DNA of 64,000 nt, taken from Azolla caroliniana. Lineage: Eukaryota; Polypodiophyta. Under the pieces are notes generated by a model, which was given only the letters and a program-made list of their open reading frames with translations, had not been told where the DNA came from and ran no database searches. Shown piece after piece: positions 54,050 to 64,000 of the stretch. Positions within the stretch are counted from its first letter, which is position 1, and the number at the start of each line of letters is the position of its first letter. The stretch covers positions 8,618,001-8,682,000 of the forward strand of contig JBHGNT010000002.1 of the NCBI GenBank assembly GCA_043228905.1. The letters run 5' to 3'. A program made the translations under genes and the position numbers.

Positions 54050-55330
54050 CCTCTTTAAAACATTGCACTCTTGCAATGGAAAGTTAGGGAAGTTAGTTCT
54101 AAGAGTATTTTCGCGTTCCCATGTGGCATCTTTTATTGATTTATCCATCCATTTTATTTTAAATTCTCGGATTTCTTTAGTACGTAATTTTTTTGTTTTA
54201 ACATCAAGAATTCTTTCTGGTACATGTGGTTTAGAAGATAATTCTTTAGAAGTAACCAGAGTTTCAGTCGTAACTGTATTGTCGCCAGAACCTAGAAGTT
54301 CTTTTAGATGACTCACATGAAAGACTGGATGAATTCCGACACCATCGGGAAGAGTGAGACGATAGGCTGATGACCCAATGCGTTTGAGGACTGTAAAAGG
54401 TCCACAAAACCGTGGGGCTAACTTAGCGCACTTACCCGTAGACAATGTCTTAGAATTGTGAGGTACACGTAAAAATACCTTCTGTCCAGGGTTGAATACA
54501 TGAGGTTGCCTATGATGATCGGCATAAAAACGCGCTCTATCTTGAGCTGTTTTTATATTATCTCGTGCAATATGCAACATATCTTGCATATCCCGAAGAA
54601 AGTTTTGCGTACTTCGCAACTCATCATGATGTATATTAACATCAATCGGGGCTCGTGGCTGAAAACCATACATCAACATAAAAGGACTATATCCCGTCGA
54701 CGTATGCTTGGAGCTGTTATAAGCAAACTCCAGAATTGGGAGATAACGTTCCCATTTTGTTGGTTTTGCACCAACGTATGCTCGAAGCATGTCCTCAATA
54801 ATTTGATTTACTCGTTCTGCCTGTCCATCGGATTGAGGATGATCCGTGGAGCGCATGCTCAACGTAGTTTCTAACTTCTTAAAGACTTGTGTCCAGAAGT
54901 CACTAGTAAACTTTGGATCTCGATCACTCACGATATCCATCGGTAACCCATAAAAACGAAACAATTCGTCAACGAATTGGTAAGCCAATTCAGGAGCTGT
55001 TACTGTGGTTTTAGTAGCAATAAATCTGGCCATTTTAGTTAGTCGATCGACGACAACCCAGATGGCATCATGACCTTTTTGGGTGCGAGGAAGGCTAACA
55101 ATAAAATCCATGGATATACATTCCCACTTATTATTGGGAATGTCCAAGGGATGTAAAAGTCCTGCGGCTTTAAGTCGCTCGGCTTTGTTAACCTAACACT
55201 GGTGACATTTAGTCACATAGCTATGTATGTCAGGACGCATCTTAGGCCAATAAAATTGAGTGGAGATGAGAACGAGTGTACGATGTATTCCAGGGTGCCC
55301 TACTGAGGGTGCATCATGGCATTAAAAAAG
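54029..55330 (-). pseudogene. Gypsy 4 integrase with chromodomain
   Basis: The zinc-binding region is HPGIHRTLVLISTQFYWPKM...CHQC (about 55190-55300), broken by TAG at 55193-55195 (CAG expected). The core has MDFIVSLPRTQKGHDAIWVVVDRLTKM, IVSDRDPKFTS and HPQSDGQAERVNQ, so Asp, Asp and Glu are all present. The C-terminus PERILDVKTKKLRTKEIREFKIKWM to ATWERENTLRTNFP is a chromodomain. The main frame (54029-55147) is otherwise open. Chromodomains steer integration to particular chromatin marks in chromoviruses. Confidence 0.9.
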
Positions 55331-57051
55331 AATCCTCTTTTTGACCTCGGGTAAATCTGGAACACAAACCTTCCCATTACGGTAGAGCAAACCGTTAGCA
55401 ATGTGGAAGTATTCCTTCGAGGATGTGGTGGTGTCTGTTCCAGACTCAACTCTTGCCCAGTATTTTGCGAAATAACTGTCATCAGGATACTTTCCTCGAA
55501 GGTGATCATAAAGATCTGATGATATTGCAGTGAAGCTAAGCATGTTAACTTCATGGATGCGACTTAGTGCATTAGCGACAGTGTTCATGGAACCTTTACG
55601 ATATCGTATGGAAAAATCAAAGTCCTGGATGAGATCAGCCCATCGTGCCTTACGACCTTTCTGGTCTTGTTGGTCACAAAAATATTTCAAGGACTCGTGG
55701 TCCGTAGTTACCACAAAGTGATTTCCATAAAGATAATGGCGCCATGTTTTGAGCGCATGTATAACTGCAAATAATTCCTTTTCTTGAACGGTATACCGAC
55801 ATTGAGCAGAATCAAGTTTCTTACTCTCGAATGCTATTGGTTTAAACCATCTTGATACAAGACAACACCTATAGCATTATCGCTTGCATCGGTTTCAACC
55901 TTAAAAGGTTTTGAAGGATCAGGTAAAAGAAGTGAAGGAGCCTTGCAAACCAGGTCCTTGAGTTCCTTAAAGGCAAGGTCTAGTGTAGCATTCCACACAA
56001 TAGGTTTTGTAGACTTACGCGTTTGACCTTTTAAAAGATCAGTAAACGACGTCGTCAATTGGGAGTAATTACGAAGAGACTTTCGCAAAAACCCCACAAA
56101 ACCAAGGAATGATCGAACTTCTCGAATATTCCGAAGAGTGGGCCAAAGCTTGATTTTCTCAATGCGAGAAGGATCAATTTCAACTCCTTGTTCGGTTATG
56201 AAATGTCCTAGATAAGTAATTGATTTCTTGAAGAACTCACATTTTGAGATCTTCGCATAAAACTGTTTGTCACGCAATGTTTGTAAAACAAAGCGGACAT
56301 GTCTAGCATGTTCTTGTAATGTACGGCTATAAACTAAAATATCATCCAAGAAAATAACGACAAATTTTCCAAGTTGTTCTCGGAAAATGTCATTCATTTC
56401 TTGTTGAAAAGTAGCCGGAGCATTGGTCAAACCAAAAGGCATAACCAAAAACTCGTAATGGCCATAGCGCGTACGAAATGCCGTTTTAGGAACATCGTCC
56501 TCACTTATTCGTATTTGATGGTAGCCAGTACGGAGATCAAGTTTCGTAAAATACCGAGCTCCCTGGAGACGGTCAATTAGATCGTCAGCCCGGGGCAATG
56601 GATACGAATTCTTGATCGTCACTTTATTCAAGCGTTGGTAATTAATACACATACGCCATGTGCCCTCTTTCTTTTTAACCAAGAGAACTGGTGCACACCA
56701 TGGAGATTTACTATAACGTATATAACCCATTCGTAAATAGTCCTTGAGTTGCTTAGATACCTCATCTTCTTCGGATCGACTTAAGCGATACGGAGGTATA
56801 CTTATTGGTGCAACACCAGGTACAATATCTATACAATGGTCTATATTACGTTTAGGAGGTAACCCATCAGGTAGTTCACTTGGAAAAACACCATGAAAAT
56901 CATTTAAGATTTCATCAAGTTGTTGTTGTTCAAAATATGTTAATTGAATCGGGACATTATCGATATTGTAAACGTGAATGTCCGGATCAAAGTACACAAT
57001 AAAATAACGTAGAACAAGACAACTCGGATATTGATGGACACGAGGAAACAA
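55322..57051 (-). pseudogene. Gypsy 4 reverse transcriptase and RNase H
   Basis: [50 protein letters not shown] and FLDDILVYS (55834-57051). RNase [19 protein letters not shown], then after a frameshift at about 55845-55850 [25 protein letters not shown] and NTVANALSRIH (55322-55714 and the stretch above). Catalytic residues are intact, but the frameshift separates RT from the end of RNase H. Confidence 0.9.
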
Positions 57052-58464
57052 TCGAGAGGGATTGTTTTTTTACACATTGAATAAAATGTGTACAATCATT
57101 CAGTACAAAAGAAATGGAATGACGAACCCAATCAATAAATAAAGAAGAGTTTTTATTATAAAACCAGGGATAACCCAGTATTACATCGGTGGTACAAAGA
57201 TTCATTACATGGAAGTCTACTTCCTCTATATAAGTATCAATAGAAATTTCTAATGAATGAATCGCCCCGTTGATGTATTGTACTCTTCCATCAGCCAAGT
57301 GCACCGTGTAGGTGTGATCACTTACGGTGGGTTGGATTCCCCGTATCTGAACCAAACGATCATTCACAAAATTGTGTGAGCTTCTCGAATCAAATAAAAA
57401 TTGTACGGGAGATCCATTGATATACCCGTTTGCACGTAGTAAATCATTGGGACCCAATACATAGTGAGGGAAAGAACATTGACAATTACTTAAATGATGT
57501 GTATAGACCTGAAGGAAATTAGGAATCTGACCTTTATGGTCTGCAGCTTTAGCTTTGTTGTCGTGCTCTTTCCGTTGGAGCTTTCGACATTGATCTTTTG
57601 TATGACCCTTCTTTTTGCAGAATACACAAAAAGGATGTTGTCGCTTACAATCGCGATCCAGGAATTCGTTGGGTGTCTTGCGTTTCCCAACAAATTGCGT
57701 CTGCTTAGTCCCGGCGCTTCGTTGGGTTTGTTATGGTCCTTCTTCGAAGTGCGTTGATAGCGAAGAACTATTTCAACGGCCTCTTCGAAGGATTTTGGAT
57801 CCTTATCGTGCACTATCCAGTGATAGTCCAAATTGGGGATGCCATTGACAAAACAAGCTATCAACCAATTGTCCCCTTCTAGACCCGATTTTTGGATTTG
57901 GGTTCTAGCATGGTGAACATAGTCTTCTAGCGAGGAAAATTTCCTGCTAGAGAGGTTCATTAAAGCTTGTGCTGCCTCGGTTCGAGAGGGAGGTTGCAAA
58001 AATTGGCCCTTAAAAACCGTTACAAAATCTGTCCAGGTATCGGGCAATTTCCCCATAGTACGGAGGCCACGCCACCAGGCGGCGGCCTTACCCCCGAGTT
58101 CTCGGCCGACATATGCAATCTTCGTACTATCTGGCGTGGGATAGAGCTCAAAATGAGACTCCCATCGTCCCAGCCATGTGCAGATTGCTTCTTCGGTTCT
58201 TTCCTTTTTGTCTCCGGTAAATGGCTTAACGACAAATGATGGTTCACCTTGTCGCTCATCAGGTCTATTAGTCTCACGTTGTAGACTAATGACACATGCC
58301 TCAAGAGCACTATGAGATTGCCGAAGTTCGGTCATCTGTTGAGCGGTGAAACTAAGGTATTGGGTTATTTGTGCAAAATGCATCTCAGTGGACATTTGTC
58401 CAGGAGGATTCCCTTGAGTTCCTTCCGCTTGAGCGGATGACATCGGGTCATTAATTTGAGCCAT
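56987..58464 (-). pseudogene. Gypsy 4 gag and protease
   Basis: Gag 57490-58464 (MAQINDPMSSAQAEGTQGN..., core KPFTGDKKERTEEAICTWLGRWESHF, GKAAAWWRGLR). A one-base loss near 57715 throws it out of frame, and the knuckle CVFCKKKGHTKDQC is readable only in the neighbouring frame (about 57590-57635). Protease 56987-57457 has FLFDSRSSHNFVN, where the catalytic Asp-Ser-Gly has become Asp-Ser-Arg, so the enzyme should be inactive; DVILGYPW marks its C-terminal strand. Confidence 0.86.
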
Positions 58465-58596
58465 TAAAGATTATTTCGAAGTTCTTTGTTGATCGTTGTC
58501 TGGATCAAGGCCAACCGCACAACGATCGATCAGCATCAATCAAAAGACAAATGAAAAACAAAGAAACATTAGTACAAAAATCTGATACCAAATATT

Positions 58597-58957
58597 ATAG
58601 ATCTCGGTACTAAAGTAAGCTTAAGATAAGGATAAAGAAATGAAAGATAGAAAGGAGAAAGAGAAAGAAGGGTGCCGATCCACCCGACCACCCCCGAGCG
58701 AAGGGATCGAGACGGACTCGAGCCTCAATCGGCGTCCCATACCACCGTCGTGGCGTCGAGTCGTACCTGGTGCTGGCGCGCTCGCTACAAGAGTTGACCC
58801 ACCACACGAGCAGAGTCTCGATGTAGTAAAAAGATGATCAAATGAGGGTAGCTAGGCCTCTTATTTATAGCGATACCCAAGGCCCCCAGGCAAGTTCACA
58901 CTTGACCTAATGGGTTGTCTCAATCCCGAGGATTAAAAGTAATCCTCCCCTTCTTTA
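58597..58957 (-). mobile_element. Gypsy 4 5' LTR, truncated
   Basis: Matches the left LTR with few differences but lacks the outer 90 bp, including its terminal TGTTACGGGC. It is joined to a 27-bp repeat of internal LTR sequence. Confidence 0.85.
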
Positions 58958-58984
58958 CACTTGACCTAATGGGTTGTCTCAATC

Positions 58985-60800
58985 CCGCTTTTCACTCACG
59001 CAAGTTTGATGCCGCCGAAATCAACTACGAAATTCATGATAAGGAGCTATTGGCAATAGTGGATTCTTTTATGCAATGGAGGCATTTTCTAGAGGGATCC
59101 TCTCATCCGGTCACTGTATTTAGTGACCACAAGAACCTTGCCTACTTTCAGGATGCTCATGTGTTGAATCGACGTCAAGCTCGGTGGGCTCACTTCCTCA
59201 CGCGTTTCGACTTCAAAATTACATATCGTCCGGGGAAGCACCAAGGGAAGGCAGATGCATTATCACGGCGTTCGTATCTAGCACCCCGTCCCGGCGAGCC
59301 AGCTTTCGATAACCAAAAACAAGTCATCTTGGGACCGGCACGACTACAAGCAACACAGATCTTTGACATGCCCATGGATTCCGGCGTTATCGATACCATA
59401 CGCGAAGACTTGAAGACAGATGCGTTCGCCCAAGCTATACTAGCACAAATTGATCCCTCTCGAGCGTCGTGTTCACAGTCACAACCACCAGGTACGGACT
59501 ATCGGCAATTCAAATACCATGATGGATTACTCTTCTTTAAAGAACTTTTGTATGTTCCTAATGGTTCTTGCCGCCTTCAAGTAGTACAAAACTGTCATGA
59601 CACATATACAGCTAGGCATTTTGGTAGTACTAAAACATTACATTTAGTACAACGATCATTCTGGTGGCCCTGTATGCGACAATTTGTCGAGGATTTTGTT
59701 CGGACTTGTGATACATGCTGCAGAGCGAAAATGCCAAGGCATCATCCATATGGTTTATTAGAACCATTACCAATTCCAAGCAAGCCGTGGCAATCTATTG
59801 CTCTAGACTTTATCACAAATCTTCCAGTCTCTAAGGGGTTCAATGCGATTCTAACGGTGGTCGATCGATATACGAAGATGGCTCATTTCTTGCCATGTAC
59901 CAAGGAGATCTCCAGTGAAGACACTGCCGAAATTGTCATGCGTGAAGTATGTCGGCATCATGGACTTCCCGATAGTATCATCAGCGACCGTGGACCCCAG
60001 TTCGTGTCAAAATTCTGGAAGCACCTTTTTAACATGCTCAAGGTCACTTGTAACCTCTCCTCCGGCTACCACCCCCAAACCGATGGCCAAGACGAATGAA
60101 CCAATCAAACGCTGGAGCAATATCTGCGGTGCTTTCTCAGCTATCATCAGGATGACTGTGCCGATATCCTCCACTTCGCCAAATTTGCCTATAACAACTC
60201 TATCCACGCATCCACTAAAGTTACGCCATTTTATGCTTATACGGGATGTCACCCCCGGTGGTGTGTACTTGAAACCCTAGAGGTGTCCACAAATCCTTGC
60301 GCAGAAGATCGTTTGGAGAGGTTACGCAAGATACAAGCGGATGTATCTACTCACCTCCAACAAGCTCAACAAACACACAAGGTTTATGCGGATCGTCATC
60401 GACTCCCATCTAGTTTTAACATTGGAGATTAGGTATGGCTACTCCGACGACACATCAAGACCACTCGCCCATGCGAGAAGTTGGATTATCGGCGATTAGG
60501 TCCTTTCCATATTATAGGAAAGATTAATGATGTCGCTTTTCGTCTTGATCTACCTCCACAACTTCGGATACATCCGGTATTACACAGCCTCCACCCCCGA
60601 TCGAGCTTGAAGATGGACCTGAGTACGAGGTTGTCGCCATCCTTGATTCCAAGCTTGTTCGCAACAAGCTCTACTATCTAGTCGATTGGCTAGGATATAG
60701 TCCCAGCGAGCGTACTTGGGAACCGATAGAGAATGTCACCAATGCTCATGCTCTTCTTGAAGACTTCCATCGTCAATATCCAGACAAACCGGGTCCTCAA
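58985..60800 (+). pseudogene. Gypsy 3 RNase H, integrase and chromodomain
   Basis: The RNase H end starts abruptly at FHSRKFDAAEINYEIHDKELLAIV. Then follow FSDHKNLAYF and GKADALSRR, integrase zinc-binding HDTYTARHFGSTKTLHLV...CDTCCRAK, core LDFITNLPVSKGFNAILTVVDRYTKM, IISDRGPQFVSKFW and HPQTDGQDE-stop. The TGA at 60097-60099 (CGA expected) and a TAG at about 60430 (CAG expected in GDxVWLLRR) break it. The chromodomain EYEVVAILDSKLVRNKLYYLVDWL...ERTWEP lies at about 60618-60720 in another frame after a frameshift near 60600. RT is missing. Confidence 0.9.
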
Positions 60801-60843
60801 TCCAAAACGACTCGTTACACTCATCGTTTTCAATGGGGGATAG

Positions 60844-61346
60844 TGTCATGATATGGCAAGACTCGAACCCATGACCTTATGCTACATGGGTCGAGCTCTT
60901 GACCATTAGACTATACATTGTAATACGTAGAATATTATTTTCATTTATGTTTTATTATAGAAAATTGATGTATATTCCAGATTTCTCTGGAACATTCTAG
61001 AAACTTTAGGAGTATTCCTTAGAACACTATTAAAGGAGGCACAAGGCATTATTTCGAACGAAATCGGTTCAACGCCAATCTTAAGCCTCCTAGCTACTGT
61101 ACATTTTCTTCACATAATATATATCTTTTCTTATCATCACTCACTCTCTCTCTCGATCTCTCTCTCCCTCTCTCTCACTCACTCTTTCCTTCTCTCGAGA
61201 GTTCTTCACCTCTCTTAGTCCTAATACTTCTTTTAGTACTAATTCCTTCTCTGTCTTAGTACTGTTCCTGACAGTTCTTCACCTCTCTTAGTACTAATAC
61301 TTCTTTTAGTACTAATTCCTTCTCTGTCTTAGTACTGTTCCTAACA
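60844..61346 (+). mobile_element. Gypsy 3 3' LTR
   Basis: Same length and layout as the 5' LTR, including the 73-bp tandem end. The last bases are CTAACA in place of CTGACA. Confidence 0.92.
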
Positions 61347-61351
61347 GCAGT

Positions 61352-61654
61352 CATGTTGGCGGCGAAAATCTTTCGTAGATTTTCCCACGCTTCCTTCAGC
61401 TTCTTGGCTTCTCGAATGTAACTGAGCATGTGGTCGTGAACACATGTCGCCAAACAATACATCACGCGGCTTGCGGCTTGCTCCCATGTCGTGTATCCGG
61501 GAGCCGCTTCGGCGGGTCGGTCTTCATGCGCTCCTTTGATGTAGCTCCAATAGCCTTGTCCGACAAGGTATTGGTGCATCTTGTACTCCCAAGATACGAA
61601 GTTGTTTTGATCAAAATTCTCGGTAGGGAGAGCGCTCCCCATTTGAGTATTCAT
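61352..61654 (-). pseudogene. Copia B gag N-terminus
   Basis: The ATG at 61654 starts MNTQMGSALPTENFDQNNFVSWEYKMHQYLVGQGYWSYIKG, a copia gag of the UBN2/DUF4219-like type, running to NLRKIFAANMTA at the gypsy 3 target site. It continues at 51369 after removal of the nested element, where a small indel shifts the frame. Confidence 0.88.
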
Positions 61655-61801
61655 TATGTCGATTCTTCTTCTTCTTCTTCTCTCTTCGAATGAGAGCTAT
61701 GTAGCGAAGCTACAATAGCAATGAGCTGGTTCTTGGTCGTCGGCGTGGAGCACAACACACGATCACGATGAGGCGAATGGGCTAGATCGAGCTACCAAAT
61801 C

Positions 61802-61813
61802 GCTCTGATACCA
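61802..61813 (-). other. Copia B primer-binding site
   Basis: TGGTATCAGAGC on the minus strand, directly next to the LTR. Confidence 0.93.
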
Positions 61814-61888
61814 TGTAAGGAATCAAGAGATGGATTCTTGTGAAGCGGAATAGGTGTGAAATCTGTGTGTGTGAGTGTGTGTGTGTAT

Positions 61889-61927
<39 letters not shown>

Positions 61928-62207
61928 AGAGTATACGCAAGGTTAAGTATATTTAACAAAGGAGAAAGACACAACACAATACAAGGTGGGAGGAGGGTGC
62001 TTTATATAGTCATTCTCTCTCTTCATTAACTACAAGACTGATGCAGCATGGGGAATGTGAAAGCTCATAAGTTATGTGTCATAGAATATGATTCTATGAC
62101 TCATACTAAATGCTAGAATACAAAGAGGTGACTCTTGACCGTTGGAGTGTCTATTCACTCTCAAGGTGAGTTCACACACTAGACCAAGTTGACCTTGATT
62201 CTCAATA
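61814..62207 (-). mobile_element. Copia B 5' LTR
   Basis: 394 bp, longer than its partner because of an expanded GT/GA repeat (about 61860-61925). It ends ...CTCAATA on the plus strand where the other copy has CTCAACA. Confidence 0.92.
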
Positions 62208-62740
62208 GGGATGACAAGCTCCAGAGTGCATTATGGGCGTATTGCACCACATTCAAAACTAGCATTCAGTCTACACCCTTTCAGATGGCCTTTGGTTTGG
62301 AAGCAGTCATGCCGATCGAGTTCCAAGTTCCGAGTCTCCGAGTTGAGGTTAAGGAAAGGCTACCCGAGGCCCAATCAGAGCAATATTGGTTTGAACAACT
62401 CCTCGAACTCGGCAAACAACGAGTGGCCAGCATGGCTCACCTGGAACAATGCCAACGACAACGCAAAGCTTTCGTCGATCGACACTGGAAGGGTACGGAA
62501 AAAGCATTTACCATCGGCAAACCGGTGCTGGTCTTCCAAACACGACTCGGTGTTATGCCAAGGAAATTACGATTTCGATGGACAGGCCCCTTCTGGATAA
62601 TTGACGATTTTAACGGCACATTCCAACTCGGCAAACTTGCCGGAGACATCGTCAAGAGCTGGGTAAATGGCTTCCGACTTCGACCTTACCACGAGACGAC
62701 TCCAATTAATCCTTTCAGCGAGACCGATGGCAAGGACTAG
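62208..62740 (+). pseudogene. Gypsy 1b integrase C-terminal part
   Basis: Continues integrase from 46714: DDKLQSALWAYCTTFKTSIQSTPFQMAFGLEAVMPIEFQ..., GKPVLVFQTRLGVMPRKLRFRWTGPFWI and FRLRPYHE, ending at a stop at 62738-62740. The joint across the copia insertion reads NRTDW/DDKLQSALWAY, confirming one original frame. This end is intact. Confidence 0.9.
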
Positions 62741-63320
62741 TTCACGGATGACACCTCAAAGGAGGTCGCGTGGCCCCATCGGTAAAATAATGACCTACCC
62801 ACCAAATGTATATAGTAGGAATGGTTTTTAGCAGTTAAATTAGCGTTACCTAAAACTACCCAACTAGTCACGAGATTTTCTTAGGCGCATCAACTAGTTA
62901 CATTCACTTTAAAATAGAATATTTAAGGAGCATGCACACTAGACATAGCACTCCTGGGACGCGTGGCCATAATACCTTATTATGGCAGCCACGACAAAGA
63001 ATCTCAAGGATCTTCTCCCTGCACAAAACCCTAGGTAGTCACATAAAAGAAACTACCCCACACACAACGCACCCACTCACACAGACGCGTTCTTGCCTTC
63101 ACCGCCTGCAAGCTCCCAAGCTCGCTCTCGTTCTCATCGCCCCTACAAACCGTCCTCCTCTCACCCTTGTAGCCCTTGCACAGAACAACAATGTTCTTCC
63201 AACTCTCTGTCTCGCCCTCGTCTCATCGCTGCACCCCATGCCTCTTGTCAGCAAACCTTCGCATCCATCATGCCTCTCGCAGCATCATAGGAAAGCCATT
63301 CTTGGATACAACAACGAGGA
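62741..63320 (+). other. 3' region of gypsy 1b, possibly with an LTR start
   Basis: Non-coding. TGTATATAGTAGGAATGG at about 62808 could be an LTR start, and ATATTTAAGG (about 62918) a TATA box. Only one copy is in the window, so this is not proven. 63060-63300 is CT-rich with no supported gene. Confidence 0.35.
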
Positions 63321-64000
63321 TTGGGTGGGTACTTACGGGTCATCGACGCCCCAACGCACCCTCACGCCCCAGCGATAGCACGCAGAATCCACCCTGACAC
63401 AGTATCCAACAACATGATTTGCGTGGGTCTAGACCTTGTGCGGGACGGAGACCACGAGGTCGAAATCCCTCCCCACTCGATCCTCAAGGAATATTTTGGG
63501 ATGTATTCGATGTCGGGTAAAGCTTACCGCACTTACGGAGGGCCAAACAAAGCTTTTGGGGAGATCGCTCGGATTTTGATGGAATACGCCATTGTGCATA
63601 CAAATCCCACGAGTATGCCATAGAACAAAGTTGCCATCATCATCCGAGCATATGAAGGAGACAAAATCGATTGGGGAATCATCACCGGCGAAGGAGTCCA
63701 TGCGGCGCTCGAATCTTTTCAAACCGGTAAGCGCTTGTTGCATGTGATTAATCACTTCCTCACAGTCCTCTACCCACCTCCTTCGGTTTCCCCTCATCGC
63801 ATCCTTACCTCCCCACCACCACCATGGAAACAACGAGAGAAGATTTTGGCGTTAACCCAGGAAGAATGGGAAGACCCCTCGCCTTCTCCACCTCCCTCGG
63901 CCGTTCGGAACCCTACTTCCGCCTCGGCACCACCCCTACCAAGAACACATAAACAACGGGCGTTAACAACGACCCGTGTCGAATGGGACGAAGCCGAGGA
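63321..64000 (+). pseudogene. Unrecognised ORF, one stop, running to window edge
   Basis: The open frame 63321-63623 reads ...NNMICVGLDLVRDGDHEVEIPPHSILKEYF and YRTYGGPNKAFGEIARILMEYAIVHTNPTSMP, then TAG (63621-63623). The same frame continues NKVAIIIRAYEGDKIDWGIITGEGVHAALESF and a Pro/Ser-rich tail to the edge. TGG (Trp) or CAG changed to TAG would explain the stop. The composition looks like a genuine protein, and the position downstream of gypsy 1b suggests an extra ORF of that element or the start of another. I cannot assign it. Confidence 0.4.

Larger units (their letters stand above)
53591..58985 (-). mobile_element. Chromodomain gypsy element (gypsy 4), nested and rearranged at its 5' end
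   Basis: Minus-strand element. 3' LTR about 53592-54049 (minus strand starts TGTTACGGGCATGACC). 5' LTR about 58597-58957, truncated. tRNA-iMet-type site TGGTATCAGA (minus strand) at about 58581-58590. The two LTR copies match from TATTATAGATCTCGG to TCCCCTTCTTTACAC, after which the right copy switches to a repeat of its own TTGACCTAATGGGTTGTC block (58958-58984) and then enters gypsy 3 RNase H. No target duplication remains. Confidence 0.87.
51370..61346 (+). mobile_element. Chromodomain gypsy element with predicted self-priming (gypsy 3)
   Basis: LTRs 51370-51872 and 60844-61346 (503 bp each, about ten differences), target duplication GCAAT (51365-51369) and GCAGT (61347-61351), inserted in the copia B gag. 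Internal order: gag, protease, [insertion of gypsy 4 with loss of RT], RNase H, integrase, chromodomain. No tRNA primer site follows the 5' LTR. In its place is a sequence complementary to the predicted RNA 5' end, as in Tf1/sushi elements. Confidence 0.92.
46710..62212 (-). mobile_element. Ty1/copia element (copia B) nested in gypsy 1b
   Basis: LTRs 46715-47096 and 61814-62207; target duplication GAGAT (46710-46714) and GGGAT (62208-62212), one mismatch. Primer site GCTCTGATACCA in reverse (61802-61813) touches the right LTR. It is the same family as copia A. Its own sequence is about 5.5 kb; the rest is nested gypsy sequence. The reading frames are broken. Confidence 0.93.

Noticed and set aside
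57494-58239. Plus-strand frames opposite gypsy 4 gag
   Set aside because: Shadows of the minus-strand gag; no conserved motif and no plausible start context.

Overview
The window reads as nuclear DNA of a land plant with a repeat-rich genome. It has an intronless PLS-class pentatricopeptide-repeat gene, spliceosomal introns with GTAAGT/GTATGT donors and pyrimidine-AG acceptors, tRNA-iMet primer sites, and several families of Ty1/copia and Ty3/gypsy elements. The PPR style (repeated NMYGKCGSL-type helices) and a gypsy lineage with fungus-like reverse transcriptase fit a seed-free plant (lycophyte, fern or bryophyte) better than a flowering plant. That placement is inference.

Layout. 1-4075: gypsy element (minus), cut by the left edge, next to and probably inserted in a copia remnant (4080-7356, plus). 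7357-9799: AT-rich intergenic DNA. 9800-12037: PPR gene (minus). 12890-13930: decayed copia fragment. 13957-15864: inverted pair of LTR-like sequences around a copia LTR remnant. 16505-17360: minisatellite of about 104-bp units.

17478-37905 is the most interesting object: a DNA transposon with 33-bp perfect terminal inverted repeats and an AAAT target duplication. It carries two divergent genes. One encodes an 890-aa protein of the DUF7869 type with a transposase-like acidic-residue pattern. The other is a six-exon gene joining a ParB-like fold to an N6-adenine/N4-cytosine-type DNA methyltransferase. The second gene is split inside its ParB region by a young Ty3/gypsy element (22005-34814), which is itself split by a very young, apparently intact copia element (27219-32679). 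Without these insertions the transposon is about 7.6 kb.

37906-41712: low-complexity and decayed LTR material. 41713-62750: a four-level nest. A decayed gypsy (41713-46714, resumed at 62208) holds a copia element (46715-62207), which holds a chromodomain gypsy (51370-61346), which holds another chromodomain gypsy (about 53591-58985). The chromodomain gypsy at 51370 has a layout that predicts Tf1-like self-priming of reverse transcription. 62750-64000: the downstream end of the outer element plus an unrecognised ORF.

Apart from the PPR gene and the two transposon genes, essentially all coding capacity is retroelement-derived. Many reading frames are broken by stops that look like C-to-T changes, as expected in methylated, silenced repeats.
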